Assembly: GCF_025200925.1 (NCBI RefSeq)
Contig: NZ_CP104174.1
Location: forward strand, 7,130,001-7,194,000
Length of the DNA: 64,000 bases
Source: Bradyrhizobium sp. CB1015
GTDB lineage: Bacteria > Pseudomonadota > Alphaproteobacteria > Rhizobiales > Xanthobacteraceae
Reading direction: 5' to 3'
Shown: piece by piece, positions 9,801 to 18,045 of the stretch
How positions within the stretch are numbered: the first letter of the stretch is position 1
Layout: each line of letters opens with the position of its first letter
The notes under the pieces: model-generated
The model's database searches: none
What the model saw: only the letters and a program-made list of their open reading frames with translations
Told to the model about the DNA's origin: nothing
Program-made: the position numbers and the translations under genes

Positions 9801-12059
9801 GACGTCGCTTCCGACCTGGGTCATCGCCGCCCGCACGTCGGCGAATGAGGTGAAGGCAAAGCCGTTGAGCTGGACGACATCGTGTCCGGCGCCTGATCCC
9901 GGCGAAAAGTCGGTTATGATGTCCGAACCGTCGCCGGAGTTGACCACGAAACTATCCACACCGCCGCCGCCGGTCAGGATATCATTGCCGAGCCCGCCGG
10001 TGATCACGTTTGCCGCGGCATTGCCGATGATGATGTTGGACTGAATATTGCCGGTGGCGTTGATGGCGGCCGAACCGGTGAGGGTCAGATTCTCGACGTA
10101 GCTCGAAAGCGTATAGCTCACCGAGGCGTTTACCGTGTCGATGCCTCCGCCATAGGCTTCGATAACCTTCGCACCGGAATCGGTGACGACATAAGTGTCG
10201 TCGCCGGCACCGCCGGTCATGACATCGTTGCCTCCTGCACCACCGATCAGGTCATTGCCGGACGTGCCGCTCAGCGTGTCCGCAGCTGCGCTTCCCGCGA
10301 TCGTGTTGGTCGGCGTGCCACTCGTGAGCAGGGTGTAGTTCGCAAGCGTGTACTCCGGCAATTGATAGGCTTTGATCGAATCGATGGTCATCGTCGCCGT
10401 CGATCCTGGAGCGGCGTTGCCGGGCCAGCTCCCGCCCATCGCCAGATTGGCGATCATGTACATCGCCGTATTCATGTCGGCGGGCGTGGCCTGCTGCGCG
10501 ACCTCGTTCCCGTCGACGAAGAATGTCAAGTCGTAAGGCGTCCATTTGAGCGCGAACGTGTGTTCTCCAGTGGTCAGGTTGGCTGTATTTGCCCAGCCCC
10601 CATTGGTCGCCGGCGCGTAGGGCGAGTGAATGGCCCAATGCGCCTGGTCAGGATCCTGACCAAAGGCTTCGAGCACATCGATCTCAGTATTGAGGTTATT
10701 GGCCGTGCTGGGCAGCATCCAGAACGCCGGCCACGCACCGCTTGTGCTGGGCAGCGTGGCTGTCATCTCGAAATAGCCGTAGGTCTGGGTAAAGCTGTTC
10801 TGGGTTGAGATCATGCCCGACGAAAATATGGCACTGCCCGTATAGGGCGTTGCGCTCGCAGGCAACGGTTGCGCCGTGATGACGAGGTGACCGTCCTGAA
10901 TCGAGAACGGATTGAGCCCGAGCGACGTTGATGCCTGGGCGGCCGGCAGCCCGGAAAAGCTGGGATCGACATACACCTCCTGTTCGCCGGCCAGCCCGTA
11001 CCCTGCGGCTCCGCTCCAGGCATAGCTCGTGCGCCAGGTCAGGCTCGGATCCTGACCGGCGGAGAGCGTGTTGAAGTCGTCGTTGAAGGTCTGGACCAGT
11101 CCGGTCAGGGGACTGACGATGTTTATATTGGCGGCCGTGAGATTCTGAAGGCTGGTGTTTTCAAGCGTTATCGTTTCGCCGCCAGCGATCGTCAGGACAA
11201 GGTCGGTGCCCACCGGCTTCATGGCCGCCGTGACGTCGGCGAACGTCTTGAAGCCGGTGTTGTTGAGCTGCAGGATGTCCCCGCCCGCGCCGGCCCGAAA
11301 GTCGGTGACAATGTCGTTGCCGTTGCTCGCTCTCACGATAAAAGTGTCGCGACCGGCCCCACCGGTCAGCACATCGTTGCCTCGCCCGCCGTCGATCACG
11401 TTGTCGCCGGCATTGCCGGCAATGAAGTTGTTGAGATCATTGCCGGTGGCGGGAGACGGAACGCTATCTGTCAGGACAAGATTTTCGACGTTCGGCGCAT
11501 TGACGAGGCTGTATCCGTTAATGTTCCAGACACGGATCGTATCGATACCCTCTCCGGCCTGCTCGACGACCTTGGTGTTGTGGTCATAGACATAGTAGGT
11601 GTCGTCACCTGCTCCGCCGATCAGCGTGACGCCCGTGCCGCCGGCCTCCATGCCGTCATTTGTCACACCGGTCGTCAGCGTACCGCCCGCGGCGACGGTA
11701 CCCGCCCAGTTCCATGCCGTTCCGCTCGCTGGCAGCGGATTGTCCAGCGCGACATTGCTTGGAACCAACGTCGAAAGCGCAACGTTCTGCAGCGTCAGGG
11801 TTTCGGTCGACGACAGCGTTACGACCGTATCGGAGCCCACTTGGGTGGCCGCTGCCAGCAAACTGGCGAACGTCGCAAAGCCGTAGTTTTGCAATCGCAA
11901 CACATCGCCGCCCAAGCCCGCCTGAAAATCAGTGACGGTATCGGAGCCGTATCCCTTCGAGACAACGAAAGTATCGCTGCCTGCGCCTCCGGTCAGAACA
12001 TCGTTTCCGGTACCGCCAAACAGAACGTCAGTACCGGCGCTTCCATTGATAATGGTCAT
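6822..12059 (-). CDS. Giant secreted RTX protein with GH16 glycanase domain (ExsH-like)
   Basis: The 1745-residue product is modular. RTX calcium-binding blocks (GGxGNDxLxGG) lie near 10-45, 150-240, 590-720 and 800-910. A family 16 glycoside hydrolase domain spans about 324-567 with catalytic EIDVLE (E459, D461, E464). Three bacterial Ig-like repeats cover about 998-1274 and two W_rich_C-type repeats with DLNGDG calcium loops about 1276-1509. There is no N-terminal signal peptide, as expected for type I secretion. S. meliloti ExsH has a comparable RTX plus GH16 layout and cleaves succinoglycan. ATG 12059 is chosen because AGGAG lies 13 nt upstream. The substrate is probably the local exopolysaccharide. 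No HlyD-type adaptor is nearby. Confidence 0.88.
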   Translation of the reverse strand: MTIINGSAGTDVLFGGTGNDVLTGGAGSDTFVVSKGYGSDTVTDFQAGLGGDVLRLQNYGFATFASLLAAATQVGSDTVVTLSSTETLTLQNVALSTLVPSNVALDNPLPASGTAWNWAGTVAAGGTLTTGVTNDGMEAGGTGVTLIGGAGDDTYYVYDHNTKVVEQAGEGIDTIRVWNINGYSLVNAPNVENLVLTDSVPSPATGNDLNNFIAGNAGDNVIDGGRGNDVLTGGAGRDTFIVRASNGNDIVTDFRAGAGGDILQLNNTGFKTFADVTAAMKPVGTDLVLTIAGGETITLENTSLQNLTAANINIVSPLTGLVQTFNDDFNTLSAGQDPSLTWRTSYAWSGAAGYGLAGEQEVYVDPSFSGLPAAQASTSLGLNPFSIQDGHLVITAQPLPASATPYTGSAIFSSGMISTQNSFTQTYGYFEMTATLPSTSGAWPAFWMLPSTANNLNTEIDVLEAFGQDPDQAHWAIHSPYAPATNGGWANTANLTTGEHTFALKWTPYDLTFFVDGNEVAQQATPADMNTAMYMIANLAMGGSWPGNAAPGSTATMTIDSIKAYQLPEYTLANYTLLTSGTPTNTIAGSAAADTLSGTSGNDLIGGAGGNDVMTGGAGDDTYVVTDSGAKVIEAYGGGIDTVNASVSYTLSSYVENLTLTGSAAINATGNIQSNIIIGNAAANVITGGLGNDILTGGGGVDSFVVNSGDGSDIITDFSPGSGAGHDVVQLNGFAFTSFADVRAAMTQVGSDVCLKLTSQDTLVFRNTTVSAFTSDDFQLPATLPVGGTITSWISGKASSRMVYGTAANDKLSAVNIDDTLVGWNGDDTYVIGGANQKIVENPGGGVDSVEAWTSYTLSANVENLTLMMGGLAGVGNQTANRMVGSSGDDFLDGAGGNDWLSGGAGNDTFIYNVASGNDTVADFHVFTSATAEHDKLILKGYDSGAYLTHVNDVWTVHYAGGADTLRIAGVTSLTSADYSFVSATNSPMAMTSIAVPTISAVNDSGAIVSGLTNTNHLILTGRAQAGVTVKVFDGTTQIGTAIADGNGNWSMATTMLAEGGHAFAAAAMDGVGNLTALSAGVNVTVDTVAPNVPKLASFSPDSNVAGDGVTNVNHVSLTGTADAGSTVQVFDGATMIGTAIADTNGAWSFATATLADGNHTFTGKTADAAGNVSASSGALNVTVDTRAPVAPVLTSGAPGASSAIIVSGTAEAGSTVRLYEGSTLLGTGVAATNGAWSVTTGSLTAGQHSFTATATDIAGNLSQLSSAFSAAVGTVIEATGTTALIKSGGNFYLSTAGSSVILKNGGTAVVAGQLGAWVPVAAEASSNGYLVAWKISSTGQFAVWSTDSNGNFASNYLNKVSGTDPALESSEILFHQDLNGDGVIGLPPTPQKVSGTTIEASGSTSLVQIGSNYLLDASASGAGPTLKYGGVAVVSGQFGAWTPVGVEQTTSGYEVAWKIPATGELCVWTTDSNGNYVSNLLNKVSPTDPALKAVETTFYQDLNGDGVINTSSTILKISGNVVLNLGNMSQAATVDPGATLELSGAASGSITFKASTGNLVLDHASQFTGTLIGLTGDGTASNSNHIDLKDIAYGAGTWASFSGDTAGGVLTVVDAQNHTAHISLVGDYTKSTFNLSSDGSGGTLVIDPPKAGFDFSTVAPSQPPPTAPAVGTARLGDDGFVFEQSAIPTAYEVINEAFHESAKAGLLVAITYPDVDSSLHPVDAVHAVTPIDVHRAELHDFMLR
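7533..8234 (-). repeat. Two tandem W_rich_C-type repeats inside the RTX gene
   Basis: Two consecutive units of roughly 330 bp encode about 110 residues each. Shared landmarks in order are G(Q)xGAWxPV, YxVAWKI, VWxTDSNGN, LNKVSxTDPAL and DLNGDGVI. The pattern matches the tryptophan-rich C-terminal domain family (PF07483) and each unit ends in an EF-hand-like calcium loop. They likely arose by internal duplication and may bind glycan or calcium. Confidence 0.7.
8238..9068 (-). repeat. Three tandem bacterial Ig-like repeats inside the RTX gene
   Basis: Three units of about 90-98 codons share the pattern SG-(T/R)AxAGxTVxV(F/Y)(D/E)G, GTxxADxNGxWS, LxxGxHxFT and TVDTxAP. This is the bacterial Ig-like (Big) spacer type common in large type I secreted adhesins. 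They probably extend the enzyme domain away from the cell or bind calcium. Confidence 0.75.
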
Positions 12060-12185
12060 GATGGATTGCGTGCTCCTTTTACGTGCACACAACTATGCAC
12101 GCGTTCAAAAGAGCCTTATGGATTCGACGCAATTTGACCCATGACGCGAGAATCAGCTGACGGCCTGGAGATTTCTGCGGAGACA

Positions 12186-12199
12186 CCGTAGTGCTACGG
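12186..12199. promoter_or_regulatory. Inverted repeat upstream of the RTX/GH16 gene
   Basis: CCGTAG-tg-CTACGG is a perfect 6+6 inverted repeat about 130 bp upstream of the chosen RTX start, in the 219-bp gap that should hold that gene's promoter. It could be an operator or a hairpin at the end of the upstream operon. There is no T-run after it. No regulator is encoded nearby. Confidence 0.25.
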
Positions 12200-12278
12200 G
12201 CTGACGTGAAGTCCGCGCTGATCTGCAACAAGCACGCTCAGGGCAGTACCGGTCATTCACCGGGCGAGCAGGTTCCGG

Positions 12279-14126
12279 CTATGGAACCGTGTTCCGCATC
12301 CGATATGTGAGCACTTCATCTTGCGAAGTGCCTGTTACGCACGCTCCTCGACTCGCCAGGACTTTCGCCGGAGGACCCTCAGCGCGAACCCGGCCGTTTT
12401 CAATGCACACCACGTGGTCCGCATCGCGCACTGAATCCAGGCGATGTGTTATCAGCAACAAGGTTCGGTTCTTGAATTGTAGCTGGATCGCGCGTCGAAT
12501 GCTGTCCTCGAGCGTCAGATCGAGGGCGCTCATCGCTTCGTCCAGGATGAGGAACTTCGGATTGCGCACGATCGCTCGGGCAAGACCAAGGCGCTGCCGC
12601 TGACCGCCTGAGAAGCGCAGGCCGTGCTGTCCGATCCAGGTGTCGTATTTGTCCGGCAAGGCCTCGACGACCTCTGAAACGCCCGCGACCTGTAGCGCCC
12701 GCCGAACCTCTTCCTCGGAGGCGTCGTTCTTGGCCATCCGAACGTTCTCGATCACCGTGCCTTCGATCAGGTCCACATCCTGCCCCGCAATCGCGAGCAT
12801 GCCGAGCCAATCGGTTCGCCGAACGTCTTCGATGGATCGCCCATCAACCCGTATGATACCCTCGTTTGCCGAATAGAGCCGCAACAATAGATTTACGATC
12901 GTGGTCTTACCCGCTCCACTGGCTCCGATGAGCGCAGTGGTCTTGCCCGCAGGAATGTCAAACGAAGCATCCAAAAGAGCGGGGTCGGTACCGGCATCAT
13001 AGCGGAACGTCACGTTGCGAAATGAGATGCCGTTCTCCAGTTTAGCCACGGCGACGTGCCCGGCGGTCGGATACTCCTTGTCACCTGTCGAGAGCATGTG
13101 TCTGATGGACCGAAGCTGCGGCTCGATCTGCGCCATATACAGCAAGTTCCCTTCCAGATCTCGCATATGCGGCTGCAATCGATAGAGCAACGCGACCGCG
13201 GTCAGGCTGGTCGCGAAGCCGATTCCCCATAGATCAGCGAACGCGATTACGAGAAACAGCACGAAAAGATACCCCACCTCCGTCAGAGGCGAGACCAGGG
13301 CGGATAGGCGCGCAAGGCGCAGCGCGACCTCTCGGGCCTGCGCCGAAGCCTGCTCGAAGCGCTTTTGGTGAATCTCCTCCTGGCCATACGCGCGGATCGT
13401 TCGCATGCCCTGGAGTGTCATCAGCATATGCTCACCCAGCTTTTGATGAACCAGCTTTACGCCGGCACCCAATCGCTGCATTGGCAGCGAAAGATGGCGC
13501 AATCCCGCCGATATGATCATCGAGGCGACGAGGGCGACGACCGTTACCTTGATCGAGAGCGCCAACAGAAAAGATGCGAAGAGAAAAACCGAACACGAAC
13601 TCACGACAATGCGGGTCAGACTGGCGTATGCCCCGGAGATCACCCATGTCTCGGTTCCCAACACCTCCATGAGATAGGCTTCGTCATGGCGTTGGAAGAA
13701 CGAATACGAAGTTGACAGATATTGCAGATGAACGCGGTTGCGCGCGACTTCATTGATCTTCTCTCCGACACGCGCACTGATCAATGTGTTGACAAAGGAA
13801 AGAGCACCGCGAGAAATGATGAGAAGGAGCAGCACGAGGGCAGTTTCGGTCGAGCTGTGAAACCAGTTCGCCGCATATCGAAGCGCTTCGCCCAGCAGGC
13901 CGCTGGTCGACGTTGCAAGCTCCACCTGACCCATGGCGAAATAGAAGAACAGGAGCACGAGAGTAATCCCGACCGTCTCCGCCAACGATGTCGCCAGGCC
14001 AAGGACGATCAGCGCGGGCGTCACCCAGCCGGGCAGTGGAGCAAGCTTGAGCAGCTTGAACAGTTCGACCAATGCAGCGCGGCGAGCAGCTCTCGGACTT
14101 CGTGTGTTGTTCGCGTGCTCTGTCAT
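12279..14126 (-). CDS. ABC exporter, fused membrane and ATPase domains (MsbA-like)
   Basis: The 615-residue half-transporter has six membrane segments in residues 20-320 and an ATPase domain from about 370. Walker A GASGAGKTT, signature FSGGQRQRLGLARA and Walker B FLILDEAMSALD are all intact, as is the H-loop (LLITHRLDS). It should act as a homodimer at the inner membrane. Similar proteins export lipids, lipid-linked glycans (PglK type) or exopolysaccharide (ExsA type). There is no peptidase or accessory N-domain of protein exporters, so glycan export is more likely than RTX export. ATG 14126 overlaps the upstream stop as ATGA, making it the last gene of the galE operon. Confidence 0.85.
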   Translation of the reverse strand: MTEHANNTRSPRAARRAALVELFKLLKLAPLPGWVTPALIVLGLATSLAETVGITLVLLFFYFAMGQVELATSTSGLLGEALRYAANWFHSSTETALVLLLLIISRGALSFVNTLISARVGEKINEVARNRVHLQYLSTSYSFFQRHDEAYLMEVLGTETWVISGAYASLTRIVVSSCSVFLFASFLLALSIKVTVVALVASMIISAGLRHLSLPMQRLGAGVKLVHQKLGEHMLMTLQGMRTIRAYGQEEIHQKRFEQASAQAREVALRLARLSALVSPLTEVGYLFVLFLVIAFADLWGIGFATSLTAVALLYRLQPHMRDLEGNLLYMAQIEPQLRSIRHMLSTGDKEYPTAGHVAVAKLENGISFRNVTFRYDAGTDPALLDASFDIPAGKTTALIGASGAGKTTIVNLLLRLYSANEGIIRVDGRSIEDVRRTDWLGMLAIAGQDVDLIEGTVIENVRMAKNDASEEEVRRALQVAGVSEVVEALPDKYDTWIGQHGLRFSGGQRQRLGLARAIVRNPKFLILDEAMSALDLTLEDSIRRAIQLQFKNRTLLLITHRLDSVRDADHVVCIENGRVRAEGPPAKVLASRGACVTGTSQDEVLTYRMRNTVP

Positions 14127-15118
14127 CGCGATTGACTCGGATCGCCGATGGCAAATAACGAAGCCGGGGGTCGGACCACCTTGCGACGCTGATGACGCCA
14201 TTTCCACCGGACTTCCAAGACGGTATCCCGCGGCACATCGTGCACGGCGACCCTGAGCGCCAGCAAGGGATTCCGTCTGCAAAGCTGTCCAAGGATTGAG
14301 ACGAAGTACCACAACTGACCGCCCGTCAGAGCTCTCCGAAGCAGCCAACGCGCATAGTTTCTGAAGCCCAGGTCGAGGAGCGCCATGCGCTCTGGGTGCC
14401 GCGCCATGATCTCATCGGCGACCAGCATCCAGGACCGGAACATCCGGGGCATGTTGCTTGACATGTTGTTCGGAAGGTAGCGGTAGCCGATCTGGTACTC
14501 GGGCACGACCGCGAAGTGGTACGCCTCCGCGACACGGCAATAGAACAGCAGATCTTCGCAGCCTTCTGCCCCCGACGCCCTGAGTCCGCTCTCGAAACCT
14601 TTTGCAGCTGTGAGGGCTTCCCGGCGAACTAGCGCCGAGCTGCCGTTGCCAATGAAATTTCCCTGACAGAGATAGTCCAGCACCTCGCCTGCATGAAAGA
14701 CGGGGTCGGACCTGGCACTTACGCGACTATCGGCATCGATCCAGTCATACCAGCTGTAAACCAGACCAGTCCGCTCCCCTGCATCAAGCAAGGCTTGAAG
14801 CTGTTGCTCAATCTTGCGAGGCGTCCAGAGATCATCGGCATCAATGAACGCGACGAAGTCCGCGCGCGCGGCCTGCCAGCCCGCATTCCGGGCGGCTGCC
14901 ACCCCTGCATTACGCTGTTCTATGATTGTTACGCGAGAATCCTGAACCAGATGCCGCTGGACAACTGCGACCGTGTTGTCTGTGGAGCCGTCGTCCACGA
15001 CAATGATTTCCAGCTCGCGGTGCGACTGGGATCTGACGCTGCGAAGCGTCTCATCGATCGTTGCACTGGCGTTGAAGGCGGGAATAACCACACTGACCAG
15101 CAGCGCACCGCTACTCAT
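14123..15118 (-). CDS. GT2 glycosyltransferase
   Basis: The 331-residue protein is a typical GT-A family 2 transferase. SVVIPAFNASATIDETLRS opens the fold at about 9-27, VVDDGSTD follows near 40-47, the donor/metal motif DADD lies near 94-97, and the ED pair near EGCEDLLFYC would supply the base. It has no membrane domain and should act in the cytosol on a lipid-linked acceptor. Both ends overlap neighbours by 4 nt (ATGA), so translation is coupled to the fusion gene upstream and the ABC exporter downstream. The sugar transferred cannot be read from the sequence. Confidence 0.85.
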   Translation of the reverse strand: MSSGALLVSVVIPAFNASATIDETLRSVRSQSHRELEIIVVDDGSTDNTVAVVQRHLVQDSRVTIIEQRNAGVAAARNAGWQAARADFVAFIDADDLWTPRKIEQQLQALLDAGERTGLVYSWYDWIDADSRVSARSDPVFHAGEVLDYLCQGNFIGNGSSALVRREALTAAKGFESGLRASGAEGCEDLLFYCRVAEAYHFAVVPEYQIGYRYLPNNMSSNMPRMFRSWMLVADEIMARHPERMALLDLGFRNYARWLLRRALTGGQLWYFVSILGQLCRRNPLLALRVAVHDVPRDTVLEVRWKWRHQRRKVVRPPASLFAIGDPSQSR

Positions 15119-18045
15119 TGATACTGCTCCAGGCAGCGCGCGAATGTGTCCAGCGTGAAATCGCCTCTGACCTCAATTCGCGGCAGGTCCAACAGATTGT
15201 CCTTCAGTGTTGCGGCCCGGCTGACCGTGTTGAACACGGTCTTGTAGCCGCATTCGGCTGCGAGGATTCCAAGCCGCTGATTGGTAGAGCCAAAAGGCGC
15301 AGCAAGCGACGTTATCGAGCGCCCAAGCCATCGCTCCAACTGTGCACGGGATCGCGTCAGTTCCTCGGCGAGAGTCCAGGTCGCAAGTTCCTGGCCGCGC
15401 GGGTGGCTCGCCAAATGGCTACCAAAGGATACGCCCTCGGCGGCAAGCCCGGCGATCCTGGCCGCATCGAGCAGCGAAGCGGGCTCTCCAAACGGCGCAT
15501 CCCATTCAGCCCGCTTTCCCACGAAATCGGTCGCAATGAACACCTCCGCCGAGAAATCGTTTGCCTGCAAGATCGGCCATGCATACTCGGCAAAGTCCTG
15601 GTAGCCATCGTCGAAGGTGATCAGCACCGGCCTGCCCACGAACGGATGATTGCTTGCTACGAACCAGGCGAGCTGATCCGAATTGATCGTGTGGTAGCCA
15701 TTGCGGCGAAGCCACAGCATCTGCTGCCCGAACGCATCCGGAGACAAGCGGTACCGCGCCAGTTCGTCTGGTCCTTCTGTCGCAATTCGGTGATACATCA
15801 GGACCGGAGCGTGCGTTCGTCTTTCGCATTGCGCGACGTCAAACCTGCGCGCCACGGCCCCGCCCCACACGATGGATCGCGCAAGCTCGACCTCAATCGG
15901 CGCGTCGATAGTCGCGCATTTCACCTGTATGTCAGGGGCGGCTTCGCCCGGGAGTAACCGCCTGAACCGATCGATACGGTAAAGCTCCGTCTCGATCGAT
16001 GTCTCCAGGGCGAGCCCGGGCACGCCCTGGAGAATCCGCCTAATCGTCTCCGCCCCATACGGACTCTCCCAGTCGAGGCCCGTTCGCGACATGTTGTCCT
16101 TCAGCACAAAGGCATGGGCCGCCACCAGGTGACCGCCAGGACGCAGCGCCTGCACCAGTCGCTTCGCGACCGATTCTAGTTCGGCCTCGTCATTAAGGTA
16201 GTAAAGGACCTCGGAGCAGACGATCAGATCAGTGTCCTGTGGGAGCGGATCGGCGGACAAATCCAATTGAGTGAATTCGATATTCTGATGGCCATTGCAT
16301 CGAATACGGGCGCGATCGAGCGCCTTGGTCGAGATATCGGCGGCCCTGAGGCGCTTGACCTTGGGTGCCAATTGCCATGTGAAATGTCCCTCCGCACACG
16401 CAAGCTCAAGCGCGTGATCCACTGGCCGGTCAGGCAGGAGCTCGAGCTGCCGGCTATACTTTTCCTGTTCATATGGCGAACCGTAGTTCCAGGGATCCTC
16501 TTGCTCGAAGAAACCCTCCCAAAATTTCTTGCGCGCGGTGTCTCGAGATCTTCTGACACATGGCATAGGACTGCTCGAAGCGGAGATGCCCGAGATGGCT
16601 CGCGACCGCGCCTCACGTGAGGCCCGCGAGGCCAACTCGCGTAGCCGCCCCCGGTGAGTATCTCGGCCGTCTCGCATGAAGGATTGAAGTCGTTCTGTCC
16701 GCTTGTGGAGTGCGATTTTTGCCCGAACCAGCCTTCCGATCTGGTCTTTGACCTGCAAATGAACGAGGCCATGGGCGGCCAGCGCGATCCAGAAGCGGTT
16801 GTTGACAGTGCCGAGGGCACCAATATCGAGCAGCGTCAGGATGCGAGGCCCGTCACAGAGATAGACATACAATCGATCGACAGTCCCGATCGGCCTGATG
16901 GTATCGATACGGCGAAGGTCAACGCGCGTGCCGAACGTCAACGTGAGGACCCTGGGCGCCGAAAGGTCGTCATAGTCGAGCACTTTTCGCTCAAAGCGGT
17001 ATTGACACTTTCGCCCTGCCGCCAGGTCGCTCCATGCGTGCCCCATTGCTGAAATGAGGCTGGTTACGCCCTTCCCGTATTGCGGCCACCGTTCCGCCAG
17101 CCTGGCGGGCACCGTTCTTGCCCCGACCATCACGGCATCGAGCAAAACAGAGGCAACGAAGTCCGCCGTTGTCTCGGTGTTTGGAATGTCGCTGAGCGTT
17201 TCCGGCGATGGATCGCTGGCATTCTGGCGGCCGCAGTCAAATCCGGCACACCAGAGGGCGAAATACGCGTACGCCGCCGCGGCGCTGCCGGATGCAGTTG
17301 ACGCTCCAGCTTGATGTGCGGGTGCCGGCTCGCTGACGCGGTCGTCACTCGAAAATCCGCGTGCAATAACCACACGCGCGTCGGCCAGCATCCGTTTGAC
17401 ATCTTGCGTCAGTGAACGGTCGCTTGTCCGGTAATAGCTCAATTTCTCGTCGACATGGATCCACCTACCGCCGCAGCGGGCGATCCGTTGCCACAGGTCC
17501 CAATCCTCGCACGTGCGGAGGCTGGTCTCAAAGCCGCCGACCTTTGCAACCGCGCTCTTCAAGACGAGCACGCCATGGATGAACGTGGCACACGTCCGAG
17601 CGAAACGCTCGAAGGCGTTGTCCTGGATGGCCGGATCGCAGCGAACGGGAGTTTCACTGCCGTCAGGCATAACCCGGCAACAGTTGCAGTAGGCCGCCAC
17701 CGCCGAGGGGTCGCGATCCAGCGCAGCATTCATCTGCGCAAGAAAGGATCGATCAATCCAATCGTCACTGTCCAGGAACAGTATTCGTTCGCCGCGCGCG
17801 CTGGCAATTCCCTTGTTGCGGGCACTGGAAGCGCCTGCTCCGTCAGACTGTAGAACCCGAAAGCGGGAATCCCGCGCCGCGTATTCAGCAACGATCTCGG
17901 CCGTGGCATCGATCGAACCGTCATCCACGACAAGCGCCTCCCAGGAGGGGGCGCTCTGCGCGAGCAGGCTGTCAAGCGTTTCAGCAAGGGTTCCCGCAGC
18001 GTCGCGGGCGGCGATCACGACGGACGTACGCGGATGGGCTGTCAT
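15115..18045 (-). CDS. Trifunctional GT2 / NodS-like methyltransferase / polysaccharide deacetylase
   Basis: The 976-residue protein joins three enzymes. Residues 6-215 are a GT2 domain (VVDDGSID, then DSDDW near 92-96). Residues 260-480 are of unknown type. Residues 506-690 are a class I SAM methyltransferase of NodS-like pattern (ALELACAEGHFTW at 545-557). Residues 748-970 are a NodB-type polysaccharide deacetylase with TFDDGY at 810-815 and the metal site SHLASHP at 876-882. All key residues are present, so each domain may be active. The start overlaps the upstream stop as ATGA, and a longer frame to 18171 is unlikely. Probable role: add, N- or O-methylate, and deacetylate an amino-sugar unit. 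Substrate unproven. Confidence 0.82.
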   Translation of the reverse strand: MTAHPRTSVVIAARDAAGTLAETLDSLLAQSAPSWEALVVDDGSIDATAEIVAEYAARDSRFRVLQSDGAGASSARNKGIASARGERILFLDSDDWIDRSFLAQMNAALDRDPSAVAAYCNCCRVMPDGSETPVRCDPAIQDNAFERFARTCATFIHGVLVLKSAVAKVGGFETSLRTCEDWDLWQRIARCGGRWIHVDEKLSYYRTSDRSLTQDVKRMLADARVVIARGFSSDDRVSEPAPAHQAGASTASGSAAAAYAYFALWCAGFDCGRQNASDPSPETLSDIPNTETTADFVASVLLDAVMVGARTVPARLAERWPQYGKGVTSLISAMGHAWSDLAAGRKCQYRFERKVLDYDDLSAPRVLTLTFGTRVDLRRIDTIRPIGTVDRLYVYLCDGPRILTLLDIGALGTVNNRFWIALAAHGLVHLQVKDQIGRLVRAKIALHKRTERLQSFMRDGRDTHRGRLRELASRASREARSRAISGISASSSPMPCVRRSRDTARKKFWEGFFEQEDPWNYGSPYEQEKYSRQLELLPDRPVDHALELACAEGHFTWQLAPKVKRLRAADISTKALDRARIRCNGHQNIEFTQLDLSADPLPQDTDLIVCSEVLYYLNDEAELESVAKRLVQALRPGGHLVAAHAFVLKDNMSRTGLDWESPYGAETIRRILQGVPGLALETSIETELYRIDRFRRLLPGEAAPDIQVKCATIDAPIEVELARSIVWGGAVARRFDVAQCERRTHAPVLMYHRIATEGPDELARYRLSPDAFGQQMLWLRRNGYHTINSDQLAWFVASNHPFVGRPVLITFDDGYQDFAEYAWPILQANDFSAEVFIATDFVGKRAEWDAPFGEPASLLDAARIAGLAAEGVSFGSHLASHPRGQELATWTLAEELTRSRAQLERWLGRSITSLAAPFGSTNQRLGILAAECGYKTVFNTVSRAATLKDNLLDLPRIEVRGDFTLDTFARCLEQYQ

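Noticed and set aside
12279..14126. ABC transporter as type I secretion ATPase for the RTX protein
   Set aside because: Lacks features of PrtD/HlyB and has no adaptor gene; its ATGA coupling ties it to glycan synthesis genes instead.
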